Origin: Inia geoffrensis
Taxonomy: Eukaryota; Chordata; Mammalia; Artiodactyla; Iniidae
Direction: 5' to 3'
Length of the DNA stretch: 64,000 bases
Assembly: GCA_036417435.1 (NCBI GenBank)
Contig: CM070904.1
Coordinates: 59,280,408-59,344,407, forward strand
The position numbers and the translations under genes are program-made. The notes below the pieces were generated by a model. It saw nothing but the letters and a program-made list of their open reading frames with translations, was not told the origin of the DNA and did not search any database. Of the stretch, positions 1 to 12,010 are shown piece by piece; within the stretch, counting starts at the first letter, position 1; each line of letters begins with the position of its first letter.

Positions 1-234
1 ATAAAACTTCTAACCTGAAAAATCTTATACCTGCTTAGAATGAATATATGACTGTATCTTCCACATATATATGTTTATTTAAACAACAAAAATTATTCTT
101 GCAATGCATACTTCTTCTATCTCTAGTCCCTTAAAAGACCACATGAACCACATGGAGCTATAAGGTGTTGGATTCTCTCAATTCAGATCTGGTTAGGAAT
201 TCATATAACAGCTCACTGAAAATGCACTCCTACA

Positions 235-880
235 TTCAACAGATCTTTTCCACATACCAAAAATGGTTTTAGGGTCAGTTGATAAGGCAGTGAACACAAA
301 ATCCCCAGCCTCCTCTCAATTTAGATTGAGAATAGAGGGAGGAGGATAGAGGGACAAATACATAAGGTTCTACAGGGCTTTCTCGACCACCGTAAAGACT
401 GTGGCTTGTACTATAAGTGGGCTAGGCTTTTGGGCAAAGTGATATGACCTTATATCTTAAAAGAATAATGCAGACCACTGTATGGAAAGTAAGTAGTTGG
501 GTTCTCGGAGACAAAATTACAAGCCAGGAGACCAGCTAGGAGACTGTGACAATAGTCCATAAAGGACCTGATGGGCACTTAGAACGGGGTATTAGTGGTG
601 GGTCTGATGGCAGACGGTTGGATTCTGCATATATTATTTCAAAGGAAAAGCTCATACAAATTTCTGATTGATTGGGTATGAGGTATAGAGGAGAGAGAGT
701 GAGAGAGAGAGAGAGATTAACATTGACTTCAAGGTTGGAAATATGGTGACTCTTATGAGGATATGTTTGAAACAATTGTTGAAAGATGGTCATGCATATT
801 TTTCAAAACTAGATGGTAAAAGTGAGTGAATAAGAAATGCTGGTTTGTACAAGTCCATGAATAGGACAGATTCAAAAGAA
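235..880 (+). repeat. Ancient mammalian LINE-type repeat, family unassigned
   Basis: The text follows the order of a long, old mammalian repeat: an opening with a phrase like GGCAGTGAACACAAAATCCC, then GAGACCAGCTAGGAGACTG, a GA-rich run at about 691-717, and a 'gacttcaaggttggaaatatgg' type segment. Parts recur in this window near 28.5-29.0, 38.3-38.8 and 53.4-55.3 kb, which supports repeat status. I recognise the phrases but cannot say whether it is L2, CR1/L3 or an L1M 3' UTR. The open frame on the minus strand at 536-793 is a chance reading of it. Confidence 0.55.
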
Positions 881-2039
881 CAAGTTTGGGATATTGCTTC
901 ATATGGTTTCTTGGAATAAGAATATATTGCAAAAGAATCTCATATCAATATGATTAGTAATTAGTTCTGAGTATCTAAACTTATCAGAGGAGTTAGATGA
1001 AATATCTTGCTCTTTCTCAGTAGATACAAGTGTGAGATGAAATTTTTATTCCTGATGAGCCTCCAAACAAAAAAACAATGCAATTATCTTTCTGATATGA
1101 AACCCAATCTTTTTCTTCTATTAGGTATCATCTAATCTAGTGACACTTTATACTCTTATAAAATCCACAGTTTCATTATTTTAAATGACAAACTCCCTTT
1201 TTTAGGTGAGAAGTAGGCTGATTATTATTAATTTCATTTTATATTTTAATTTTCAAATTAATCATGTTCTTTTGTATTGTTTGTTTTCATGGTTACTTTG
1301 ATTCATGGCGAGTGACATTGGTCATACTGTGTTTTAGGCATTTAAATAACATGATTGAATTAATTAAGGAGAAATATTAAGTACTTCAATAGATGGTATG
1401 GGATATGGCAAAACTTACCAAGATTTGTGTTAAATGATTGAGGTCTGGAGAAATGTTAACATTTCCTGTGATGCCTGTCAGCGGGTCATTCCTGAGCAAG
1501 TAGGAACATCTAGCCTTCGTATGCATGTCTGTCATCTAGCTGATTATTATCAGCTATAAAACATGTATTCTCAGTCCTAATGTGACATTGTTCTAGGGAC
1601 TATACTTAGTAAGTTGCAAGGACAATGTTCTTATCTTTGAGAAATGCATAATTTTATATATAATAAATATCTAATTTATTAAAGGAAAATACTAACAAAC
1701 ATGAATAGACTATCAAATAAGTCACAGACTTTTCTTCTCCTGATTTCCAGAAATCCAAATCTTTTACTTCAAAGCAGGGTTCAAAGCTTCAAAATCCACC
1801 TCCCTCATAAGTCTTTCCCTCTTAAGGGAAATACCACTCTATCTTATTGTAATTTGCACATATCCCTTCAATATATGTGTTCACAGGGTTTATTATAGAA
1901 CTTAAATATTGCTTTTTTGTGTGTTATTTTCTAATTAGTCATACATTTCTATTAAACTATAAGTTTTTCATGGATTAAATTTTTTTCCTTTCCCCAGATA
2001 TTGCTGAAATAGAAGTAACATCTTATTTTTTCACCTTTT
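881..2039. other. AT-rich sequence without recognised feature
   Basis: No repeat body, exon or RNA gene recognised. The 65-codon open frame at 1701-1898 has no domain signature and is within chance length for AT-rich DNA. Confidence 0.5.
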
Positions 2040-2075
2040 ATGGCATCCTCAGTTTTTCTTTCTTTCTTTCTTTCC

Positions 2076-2106
<31 letters not shown>

Positions 2107-2296
2107 GATGTGGACCATTTTTAAGGTCTTTATTGAATTTGTTACAATATCACTTTGTTTTATGTTTTGGTTTTTTGGCCACAAGGCCTGTGGGATCTTA
2201 ACTCCTCGACCAGGGATCGAACCTGCACCCCTTGTATTGGAAGGTGAACTCTTAACCACTGGACCTCCAGGGAAGTCCCAATGGCATCCTCAGTTT
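2040..2296 (-). mobile_element. Older CHR-type tRNA-derived SINE with target duplication
   Basis: The element lies on the minus strand: a poly-T/TTTC tract at about 2052-2106 is the tail, followed by the body ending CTCCAGGGAAGTCCC at 2279. It is flanked by a perfect 16-bp direct repeat, ATGGCATCCTCAGTTT, at 2040-2055 and 2281-2296, the mark of L1-mediated insertion. The body diverges more from the nine short GC-rich copies in the window than they do from each other, and it carries the 'tttggccacaaggcctgtgggatcttaa' type middle typical of older cetartiodactyl members. The 73- and 65-codon frames here are readings of the SINE. Confidence 0.85.
2054..2106. repeat. TTTC/poly-T microsatellite in SINE tail
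   Basis: About four TTTC units followed by interrupted T runs. It sits inside the target duplication pair, so it grew from the A tail of the SINE rather than being an independent tract. Confidence 0.85.
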
Positions 2297-3714
2297 CAGT
2301 AACTACTCTTCTTATAACCTTGTTTAATTATCATTTACAGCTTCAAGATTTTTCTCTTTGCAGATTTACAAGTCCAACATCAAACCTTCACAGTTTATCG
2401 TTTGCCCAGCATAGTGCATGGTGACACCATTCACTTTCTGTATCCTCCACGTGCTATGCAGAACAGCAGAGCAGAGAAAAGGAGAGGATAACATCAGAAA
2501 ACAGTATCCCGCTGGCCAAATGGTTAGGCTTGTACCAAGCTCCTGGTCATGTCCAGTCCCAGGAAAATGTAGCCCATAGTATCATCTTATTAAGACAATG
2601 AAAGCTGACTTTAAATAAATAGAACAAATAAAATAAAGTTCAAAGTTAGGATCACCTCTGGTTTTTTATTTAGGCCAAAAAGCACATTTCTCTAAAGATC
2701 AGTCTCAAAACCAGTCAGGGACTTCGAATTTTCTCAAGTCACGCTGATGTTCTTGTCTCATTTCCCTTGTTGTACTCTTTCGCACTGAAAATTAGCATTT
2801 AATCCTGTTTGTCTTTGATGTTTTCAGCTTTAATGATTCCCAACTCATAGAACATCCTATTCACTAGAGAATCCATTTGAAGTCCCCACCTTTTTCAATG
2901 ACTGGAGAACAACAAATAGACTGACAACAAAGGCTGCTTAACTACATGCAGAATGCAGAGCAGCATGAAGGCTATGCCTTGTCAAAAGAAATTAGGTCTT
3001 GCAGAAATTTACCTATTAATTTGGGTGGGGGGTGGAAATGGATAAAGTGGCATGATTTTAGCAAAAGGACTTGGGGGAATCTGCATTTTTAAGCTGCTTA
3101 TCTGTGCAGGTTGTGGACTTGTCTTCAATATTTTCAGTGGGTATCAGGTTTATTGCACTCCTAAAAATAATTTCTCTGAAAATTTTCCCTTTAAAGCTTT
3201 TTTCAATTCTTAAAGGGAAATTTTTCCTCTGAGTCATTTCATTTAAAATATTACAACTTAAAATTAATTTAATGACAAAAATTTTATAAGCACGAATTAG
3301 CAAGATAAAGTTTAGAATCCAATTTAAGAGATTGTGGAATGATTTTCCTTCTCCAAAGAAGCTGAGTGTTTATTTGGAAACTAAATTTTTAAATGAAGGT
3401 TAGTAGTAGGTTTCAACCGAAGGTATAGATAGAAAAGATCAGTCTGGGTGAAAGATTTGCTATCTTGGCTTAGAGACTTAGCAAACTGAAAAAAATCTGT
3501 GTAATGAATATATTGATTGTTGTGATCTAAAGGACATAAAAATAGGCAACCACTTCTATGGCCAATTTCCCCCCCAAAAATGGTGAAATAGAGTCAGAAA
3601 TTCAGAAGCAACACCAACAATGCATTCACAATCAGTATGTACAAACATATTGAGTGCCCTCTTTCTATGATTCTACGTCATGTACCCATGTCTACCATAG
3701 CCCATATGTTTACC
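2297..3714. other. No recognised feature
   Basis: Single-copy looking AT-rich DNA. The 81-codon minus-strand frame at 3058-3303 has no recognisable protein signature. Confidence 0.45.
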
Positions 3715-3865
3715 AAATCGTGAGCTCTAAGCCATAGGCACTGTGACTTGTCCATGGTTATTTACGAGTATTCAGCGATAAGCCTGGAACACTGTAAATG
3801 TTCAAAAGGTGGGAGTGAATGAACAAGTGAATGAGTAGGTGTACTGATGAATGAAGTAGTGTAAT
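3715..3865 (+). repeat. L2 LINE 3' end fragment
   Basis: The order 'agctctaagccataggcactgtgactt', 'cctggaacactgtaaatgttcaa' and 'gtgaatgaacaag' follows the end of mammalian L2 ('agcacagtgcctggcacatag...aatgaatga'). Strongly diverged and 5'-truncated. Confidence 0.5.
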
Positions 3866-5539
3866 AAATAAACAACAATTTTATGTTGCTCAGTTTCACA
3901 ATGTCAGTTTTTCCCTAAATGTTTCTGGCCACAGAAATCATTTGTTATAAATGCAAGCTCTTGGCCCAGACTTAATGAATAACAGTCTTCAGAGATTCCA
4001 TATTTCAGACAGGAAACATCTATTTTCAATTAACCAGATGATTCTTACTGAGTTTCAGAATACTTCACATTTGTATGTGGCTTCTCTTTGCTAGAATTTT
4101 AAAAATCTCAAGTAATTGACTTATTATTTAATTTTCAGGAGATCTGCTTTCCTTGTCAGTTAAAATGACTGTTGGGTAAATTTGGCAGCATAACTCCAAT
4201 CTTACAGTTGGCTGTTAAGAAAAATAAGGATAGTATCTAACCTGGGCCCGAAGAGATTCTGCTTATCAAGGCAACTTTGGGGGTTGGATGTTGGTCATAT
4301 TGCTTTAAGGAATTTTTATACTAATAATTTTAGCTCTCTTTTGAAGCAAATAACACAAAAATCTCTAACTAGCAATACAGTGTATTCCTGTCAACCTGTG
4401 CCATATGAGACTTCTCTCCACCCTTACCCCAGAGTCTTAAGACTGATGAATTTGGGGGATGAGGGTTTTGTGCTTACATTACAGAACTATGTCACTTATG
4501 TGAACCTTGAATGAGTCTATCACAGGTGAATTAACACACCTATATGAGATGTTTTTAATGAAACTTTACTGTAGAGCTTCTTAATAAGTCAACTAAAAAA
4601 AAAGACATTTTTTCCATGGTCAGTAAGGAAAAGGAAACATTTTTAGAATGTTTAGAAAATCTGCTCAATAACTCTGTGAAACCAAGTCTTGCTCACGTTG
4701 CAAGAGGAGATACAAAACCCTACTTTCAAGAGAAAGAGGTAGCTTATAAACAAGAGGAAATTCCATATTGAGATGCCATACTGTCTAAAATGTATTAGAA
4801 CTGGGTTGACATGTTATTGTAGAAGCTCACAACATCTAACATAGCATGACGTTGATTATGCAATTGGCAGTGACACTGAGAGGATGTACTACATTCAGAA
4901 AGTATACACAAGGCTTTAAGATGCTGTAACACTTACAGTGGTCTCCATAAATGACTCATAAATTGAGTTATTCTCCAATTGTGTAATATGAATAATTGGC
5001 AAGAATGTTTCATAACATTTTTTTGTCCAACTAGCAAAATGTTGAAGTCACCAGTCTCTCTTCAAGACCTTGGTAATCATACAGTTGATGTTAATAAAAA
5101 CTACAAGTGAATCTGGAGCATGGTATCACAGGAATATGGAAAACAACCCATCCACTTAGATCTTATAAAATATCTCCAAAAGCTTTCACAGTGACGAAGA
5201 AATAATAAAGTGTGACTCAAAATGATAAGGATATAATTTGGAAAAGGTATTTGATGTGGCCATCTTGAGGAAAAAAATTGCTTACCCCTACATACTTTAA
5301 TTTTAAATTAAGAATTATTGAAAATAAACTAAGTAGTCTAATGAAGAACTTACAAAAAGAACAACACAAACATTAGTCAAGCAGAAGAAATATATATCCA
5401 TTTATTTTATTGTTTTAAAAATGTTATTTTGTCTTTAAGAGCTACATCCATGACAAATAGACTTATAAAACAGACAAGGCTCTGAAAGTCTAATTTAAAA
5501 AATACAACTCTAAAGTGAGGGATAATAAAGAGACTTTAA
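3866..5539. other. No recognised feature
   Basis: AT-rich DNA without recognised repeat or gene. The 76-codon frame at 4284-4514 looks like chance. Confidence 0.4.
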
Positions 5540-7080
5540 TATGGAGGAGAGTTAGAAATCATAATGAGGATATAACAAAAAGTCACAATAAAATAGCAGG
5601 CATACAAAGAAGCAGGAAAATATAATCCACAATGTGAAGAAAAGGAAAAAACAATCAATTGAAACAGACTCAGAAATTATATAGATAATAAAGTTCATTG
5701 ACAAGGACTTTAAAACAATTTTTATAATTATATTCCATGTAACTAAGAAGGTAGAGGAAAGTTTGAGCATGTTAAGTAGACACATAGAATAATGTCATAT
5801 CACATATAATAAAATACCTTAAAGCCAGTGATAAAGAAACAATCATAAATAAAGTCAGAAAAGACACAACAGAGACAGAAGTAAGAATGACATCAGATTT
5901 CTTATTAGAAACACTGAAAGCAAAAAGATTGTGGAGCAACATCTTTAGAGTCCTGAAAGAAAAAACTGTCAATCTAGACTTCTATACATAGAATAAACAT
6001 CTTTTGGATAAAAATTAAAGACTTTTACAGACAAAAAAGATGAAAGTATCATCAGTGAACCTCTACTACAAAAGATGTTGAAGGAAATCCTTTAGATAAG
6101 GAGAAAAATTATATGAGATGGAGATTGATCTACAAAGGATGAAGAGCACAGAAAACAATAACTATATGGATAAATATATGAGATATTCCTATTATTATTT
6201 TAACTAAAAATAACTGTTTAAAAAACATAAAAGCTGTATGTTCTGGAGTCTGTAATATGCAAGGAATGTATGATAACATTACCACAAAGGCTAGGATTTG
6301 AGAAATCGAAGAATACTATAGTTAAATTTCTTATAACTGCAAGTGAAGTGATATATTATCACTTGAAGGTAGACTTTAATAAATTAAAGATCTATACTAT
6401 AAACCCCAAAGCAACCACTAAAATAATAAGATAGAACTATGGATAATAAGACAAAAAGGAGATACAAGGAATTGCAAAAAATAATCCAACAGAAGGCAGA
6501 AAAAGAAAAATTATAGCATATCATATGTATGTGCTTACCAGATACTATGCTAGGTGGTTGATTACTTATTTAATCTTGTGTGAGTTAAACTTACAGCCAC
6601 AAGAACAAAAGGAAAATAAATAGCAAGATGGTAGATTTAACCAATCATATAAGTTGTCTATATACTTCAATTAAAAGGCAGAGATTGTCATATTGGATGA
6701 AAAAGCAAGTCCCCACTATATGCTGCCTTGAAGAAATCCACTTCAAAAATAAATACACAAATGAATTAAAAAGATGGAAAAAAGACAGCACAATAACACT
6801 AATCAAAAGAAAATTGGCGTGAATATATGAATATCAGATAAAGTAGATTCCAGAACAAAGGATATTGCTAAGGATAAAGAGGAGTATTTAATAGTAATAA
6901 TGTGATTAATTCTCAAGGAGGATATAGTAAGTTTATGTTTCTAGACATATTTTGTCCATCATCACAAATAAAACTTGTTTCCCTAACTAAGCTACACAAA
7001 CCTTAACAGCCTCATAGGGGAAACATTTGAAAGAAAATTGAAAAAACAAAATAAAACAGAATTTCCTATAGCAGACATAA
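5540..7080 (+). mobile_element. Old L1M LINE fragment, sense, ORF1 end to start of ORF2
   Basis: The stretch reads in order through ORF1 ('gtggagcaacatctttagagtcctgaaagaaaa'), the inter-ORF spacer ('aaggtagactttaataaattaaagat') and the start of ORF2. A short frame at 6628-6822 keeps residues of the ORF2 endonuclease region (SIKRQRLSYWMKKQVPTICC is the degraded 'lnspiKRqri..WlkkqdpticClQEtHf' block). Stops and frameshifts make it dead. A segment at about 6505-6605 does not fit L1 and may be a small insertion with a MIR-like phrase (ATACTATGCTAGGTGG). The right edge is approximate. Confidence 0.85.
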
Positions 7081-7082
7081 TA

Positions 7083-7557
7083 AGGGCCTAGCCAAAGATG
7101 TTAACTGTCTAATCCCTGGAAGCTATGAATATGATATTTTACATGGCAAATACCACTTTTGAAATGTGATTAAGGATAAGGACCTTGAGATGGGGAAATT
7201 ATCCTGGATTAAATGGGTGGGTCCCATATAAAAATGTAATTCCTTAAAAAGTGGAGGATCTTTCCCAGCTGAGTCAGAGAAAGATGTGATGGTAGGTGAG
7301 TCAGAGAGATGTGGCATTGCTAGATGTGAAGATGCAGGAAGAGGATCACAAGCCAAGGGATGTGGGTGGCCTCTGGAAGCTGGAAAAGCCATGAAAACAG
7401 ATTCTTCTCCAGAGACTCCAGAAAGGAACACAGCCCTGCCGACACTGATTTTAGCCTAGTGAGACCCATGTCGGACTTCTGACCTAGAGAAATGTAAAAT
7501 AACAAGTGTATTTTTGATGCCTCTATGTTTGTGGTAATTTCCTGTGCCAGAAATATA
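7083..7557 (+). mobile_element. MLT1-type MaLR LTR (ERVL-MaLR), solo
   Basis: Matches the MLT1 order: 'aaagatgttaactgtctaatccctggaa', TTACATGGCAAATACCAC, 'tgattaaggataaggaccttgagatggggaaattatcctgg', 'gaggatcacaagccaaggga', 'cctgccgacactgattttagcctagtgagacccatgtcgga'. It lacks a clear left terminal TG and retains no internal retroviral genes. The minus-strand frames of 102 and 61 codons are chance readings. Confidence 0.85.
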
Positions 7558-8064
7558 AAATTAATGCAATGCCAATTACTAAGAATAATCTGATAAGGAG
7601 TATTAGAATATATTGAAAACTTTATATTTTAAACCTGTTCAACTGTAATATTTCTCATTGAACAATAGTTTCTAGTTTTGTGGTTATTGTATTTCCAGTA
7701 TAGTAATGTCTCAAGATTTGCTTCAATGGTCTCTATCTAAATACGTGAAATGCCTTTCAGACAATATGGGTAGAATCTAGATGCTTCTTTATCCACACCA
7801 ATTAGTTTACCTTATTATTTTACTTTACAATCAGAATAAATCTCTGGATGTATGGCACTGGACTGACATGGGTTCTTGTTTTAATGGAAGTCGTAGTGCA
7901 AATAGACTTGGAGTTGCTTCAACACAGAGATCCACTGTCCCTAACTTTTAGAAAACGTTCTCTGTCTTTCTGTTTTCAACTGCCTCTTTTGAGAACTAAC
8001 TGGACCGCAAAGTTAAGGAGTCTGTAATTTTTTGCTTATTTCCACTCATCTTGTTTTTCCATCA
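7558..8064. other. No recognised feature
   Basis: Single-copy looking DNA between two opposed LTRs; nothing recognised. Confidence 0.4.
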
Positions 8065-8437
8065 TGTCTTAGTCCATTCAGGCTGCTGTGATAGAAGACC
8101 ATTTTAAGACTGAGTATAAGGCTGGGTAGCTTATAAACAATAGAAATTTATTGCTCACAGTCTTGGAAGTTCAACATCAAGTCTCTGGCAGATTTGGTGT
8201 CTGGTGAGAATCTGCTTCCTAGTTCATAGATGGCCAGCTTTTCACTGTGTCCTCACATGGCAGGAAGAGCGAGGGAACTTCCTGCTGTCTTTTGTAAAAG
8301 CACTAATTCCATTCATAAGGGCTCTACATTCATGACTTAATCACTTCCCAAAGTTTTACCTCCAAATCATCACATTGGGTGTTAGAATTTAATATGTGCA
8401 TTTTGGGGGCATACAAACTTTCAGTCTATGGTACATA
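8065..8437 (-). mobile_element. MST-like MaLR LTR (ERVL-MaLR), solo, minus strand
   Basis: Read on the plus strand it runs 'cttagtccattcaggctgctgtgatag', 'gcttataaacaatagaaatttattgctcacag', 'gtgtcctcacatggcagg', 'caaatcatcacattgggtgttag', ending near 'ttcagtctatgg'. This is the reverse complement of the MST/THE-type LTR. Its partner in the window is the plus-strand copy at 52376-52740. No internal retroviral sequence adjoins it. Confidence 0.85.
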
Positions 8438-9229
8438 ATATAACTCAGAACCATATTTGTGAAAATGTCATAATATGATTAGGTAAATTAAATAAGGACT
8501 TTTTTTTAGTTGTATTTTTAACTTTTGCTTTTTATGGATGTCAAGTGATGTTATTGTTTATTGTGAGTGTTATATTCCTTTTAGTCTTTTGTAGCCATAG
8601 ACTGAATTAATTTTAGCTGGAATTTGCTCAAAAGTCTTTTTTAATACAATGAAGGATTGTTTTGCAGACCTGCTCATCTCTGGCCTGTTTTTATGTCCAC
8701 TTCAGATAAAGTGACAAACCACAGAGACAAAAAGGAAAAAAAAATAAGCTTTTTTTTTTTTTTCAAATGTATTTTGATATAGGATGGTCCTGGTACTCCA
8801 TTTAGGGTTGTAACATCATAAACAACCCAAATGATAACTGCTACTTTAGTGACTGTGAGATATGGAATTCTTATGTAATCAGAATTAATCTCTAGCTACT
8901 TTCCTAGACTTAGTTTAAGAACATAAGCATTTCAAAAAGATTGAGGGATAATTGGCAGAAATTTGAGCATGTGTATAACATTAAAAATGTAATACATTTC
9001 AAGACAGTGTAGTTCAATTTATTTTAAAAAATGCTTTTAATTTAATTCATTTAAGATTATGTGTTTCCTAATAAGTCTTAAAAAGATGTGCATAGGAAAA
9101 GTTAAATAACTGATTAAAAATAAAAATAGATTTAAAAAGAGTTGTAAATAATCTAAATTTCAGTCCAATGCAGTGAAATGCAGTTCAAGTAAAGAAAGGC
9201 CTACAGTTCATTGAAAGAATACTATGTAA
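8438..9229. other. No recognised feature
   Basis: AT-rich DNA with a short A run followed by HindIII-like AAGCTT and a T run near 8738-8763; otherwise nothing recognised. Confidence 0.4.
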
Positions 9230-9420
9230 TCATCAGGTATTATTACTAAGTACTTTATTTCTTATTTAATCTTTCGCCACATTTCCATGAGTCAGACTTA
9301 TAGCTATTTTAAAGATGTGTACACTGATATTGAGATTAAATAAATTGTGTAAAATCTCTCAGCTAGTAACAAATGTTGGATTTAGTAACATATATATTTA
9401 GGTTTCCAAAATCTATGTTA
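9230..9420 (-). repeat. MIR SINE, minus strand
   Basis: On the plus strand: 'ttatttaatctttcgccaca', 'ttaaagatgtgtacactgatattgag', 'taaatctctcagctagtaacaaatgttggattt'. This is the reverse complement of the MIR core and tRNA-like half. Confidence 0.6.
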
Positions 9421-10084
9421 TGTCTTAACTCACTGCCTGTCCAATATATGCAAAGCAATATACTAGTTAGTGAAAGATGTTAAAATGAGTAGGATTAGGT
9501 TTCTGCTATGGAATTTAGAAACCAGAAAGCAAATGCAGTGCAAAGTAAAATAGCATAGAAGCTAATGATTCCAAATTTGCAGTTAAAATTACATGATTTA
9601 CATCACTCATCACCTTTCTATTATGCTACATTCTACTCCTTTAGTAAAATTCTTTTTATTCATCATTCTCTTCTTGCTTTGCCAACATATGCTCCCAGAT
9701 TACTTTACCTTCTTGCTTTTCTTACCTCCCATATCAACTGCTATTGACCTAGGCATGCGGTGGTTGAGGCTCTGCCTTCTCAGCTTCTCATCCCTACTGT
9801 CTGGCCCACACCTCCCTGCTTGTTAGCTCTCCTCATCTCTGAAAGGCCAACATGGACACAGTCCATTGCTGCATGGGACTCACCCACCCCAAATACCATT
9901 TTTTTTTTTTTTATACGAAAGCTCTTTACCTTTTCCTCAATCTTTCCATCTTCACCTCAGTTTAGGAGAAATCCAGGTTTCTGTGAAAACCCTCTCCAAA
10001 TGGTACCTACTGGCCTGTTGTCCACTAAAAGAAGAAAAAAAAACAACCTCAATTATAATCTAAATAGTAAATTCCATCAGTGAA
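9421..10084. other. Unassigned sequence, end related to the insert at 11.0 kb
   Basis: Contains several overlapping 60-107 codon frames without protein signatures. The last 35 bases (about 10055-10090) resemble 11023-11065, see findings. Confidence 0.4.
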
Positions 10085-10238
10085 AGATTACAAAGAATCA
10101 TACGACTCCAGTATGACCTCATCTTAATTAATTATATCTGCAATGACCCTATGTCTAAAAAAGGTCACATTCTCAGGGTTCTGGGGATTAAGATTGCAAC
10201 ACATATTTGGGGGAAACACAAGTCAACCCATAACACCA
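10085..10238 (-). mobile_element. MaLR LTR fragment, minus strand
   Basis: The phrases 'tatgacctcatcttaattaattatatctgcaatgaccctatgtc', AAGGTCACATTCTCAGGGTT and 'acaagtcaacccataacacc' are the reverse complement of the 5' half of a MaLR-type LTR. Confidence 0.65.
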
Positions 10239-10590
10239 ACTTTTGGCTTTGTTGTTTTTCTCTATTATATCTTTGATTTCTAATTCATTAATTTCCAAAC
10301 TTTTATTATTGTCTCCTGTCTGCTTTCTTTGGGCTTTATTTGCTGATCATTTTCTAACTTCTTAAGATGTATATTTAGAGAATCGAGTTTCAGCCTTCCT
10401 TCTTGTGTAACATATGATCAAAGGTCATTACTGTTATTCTAAACACAACCGCAGTTCTAATATATCAAATATTGTCAAAATTAACATATATTCTAATTCC
10501 TATTGAAATTTATTATTTTACTTATGTATTATTTAAAACTGAGTTTAATTTTTATTGTACTGAATTTAGGTTAATTTTTTTCTTGACTAC

Positions 10591-11145
10591 AAATTCACAC
10601 ATTATCAGTCAGACTTAACACATGAGCTCACTCAGCATCAGGCTTTACTAGTAATTAGCAAAGGATTCAAGATAGAGGCACAAAACCCCCCCACAGCAAT
10701 GGCTTGGAGACCCCAAATCCATTAACACAGCTTCCTTGGACACCTTTTTCAAACCAGGCTGTCGTTTAAATTCGGAATAACAAAGACTAACATTTTGTGC
10801 TCAATGAACCAGTTGGGGATGTTTAGTTTGGGGATCTCTCAACTTTTATATCTCACTAGTCACGTAGTCAGACAGAGTATGTGACTAATTTCCGTTTTTC
10901 AGGACAGTAATGGCTCATATATCCAAATATTGCAGGTTTATTTATATACCAGGTATTTTCTGCGGCAAACATTTCTCAGACATATAATCACACGTAAGAA
11001 AATCTCTGAAAAATCCTCATTTAAAATCTAGATAGCAAATTTCACCAGTCACAAATTACAAGGAACTTGGTTAGGGTCAAAATCAGCCTCCAGTTTCCTG
11101 ACAAGAGAGGAACTAGTTACAGACCCAGTCTTAACCCTTTTCTAC
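10591..11145. mobile_element. Unidentified ~555-bp insert within L1M
   Basis: The L1 text stops near 'cttgactac' and resumes at TTCCACTGTGGTCAG with little L1 sequence missing, so the piece between was inserted. It contains a run of C (10686-10693) and no open frame of note. Length suits a solo LTR, but I do not recognise the family and see no clear terminal TG/CA or duplication. Confidence 0.45.
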
Positions 11146-11560
11146 CCAGTTCCACTGTGGTCAGATTACTTACTCTGAATTAAGCCGATCCTTTGAAAGT
11201 TGATAAAAATCTGGCTTTATGGCACAATACATGGTCAATCATGGCAAATGTTCCCTGTGTTCTTGAAATAAAAATATAGTTTTCTATTGTTGGGGGCAGA
11301 GTTACACTAATATAATTAGGTTAAGTGACTTAAAGATGTTTGGCTTTTCTGTGTCTTTACTAATGTTTGTCTGTTTGTTCTATCTGGTATTAGAAGATAT
11401 GGTAAAATTTTTCCTCTGTGGTTATGGATTTATCTATTACTTCTATTACATCTGTCATTTTTGCTCTATCTACTTTGAAGCTTACTAAGAGTGTAAAAAT
11501 TTAGAATTGTTTGACCTTATTGGCTGACTGCCCTTTTATCATTTTAAAAGTCCCTGCTGC

Positions 11561-11780
11561 GGGCTTCCCTGGTGGCGCAGTGGTTGAGAGTCCGGCCTGC
11601 CGATGCAGGGGACGTGGGTTCGTGCCCCGGTCCGGGGAAGATCCCACATGCCGTGGAGCGGCTGGGCCAGTGAGCCATGGCCTCTGAGCCTGCGCGTCCA
11701 AAGCCTGTGCTCCACAACGGGAGAGGCCACAACAGTGAGAGGCCCGTGTATGACAAAAAATAAAAAATAAAAAAATACAT
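11561..11780 (+). mobile_element. Young cetacean CHR SINE (short form)
   Basis: Starts GGGCTTCCCTGGTGGCGCAG, holds the tRNA-like promoter boxes (A box TGGCGCAGTGG, B box GGTTCGTGCCC) and ends in an A-rich tail. A 15-bp target duplication with one mismatch flanks it: AAAAGTCCCTGCTGC at 11546-11560 and AAAAGCCCCTGCTGC at 11781-11795. Inserted into the antisense L1M. The three minus-strand frames of 63-78 codons are readings of the SINE. Confidence 0.95.
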
Positions 11781-12010
11781 AAAAGCCCCTGCTGCTTTCT
11801 AGTGATGCTTGCTGTCTTCCTACCCTTACTTCTAAACTCTTTGTGTCCTCATATTTAAGGTACGTAAGTTGTAAGCAGTATATAATTAGGCTTTGTTGTT
11901 TTTAATCTATCCTGTAAAACTTTCTTTTTAATATTTAGACCAGTTATGTTTGGTATAATTATTGATCTATTTGGGTTTATATTTATTGTTTTACTATTTG
12001 TTTTCTACTT

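Larger units (their letters stand above)
10240..12010 (-). mobile_element. Old L1M LINE ORF2 fragment, antisense, twice interrupted
   Basis: Three blocks read as reverse-complement L1 ORF2: about 10240-10590, 11146-11560 and 11781-12010. Landmarks are 'cttcttaagatgtatatttagag', CACTGTGGTCAGATTACTTA, 'acatggtcaatcatggcaaatgttcc' and CTATTTGTTTTCTACTTGAA. The first gap is filled by an unidentified ~555-bp insert; the second by a young CHR SINE with its own target duplication. Coding capacity is lost. Confidence 0.75.

Noticed and set aside
11566..11660. tRNA gene, suggested by A and B box-like sequences in the SINEs
   Set aside because: The boxes belong to the tRNA-derived head of the CHR SINE; no cloverleaf can be closed and eleven copies share it.
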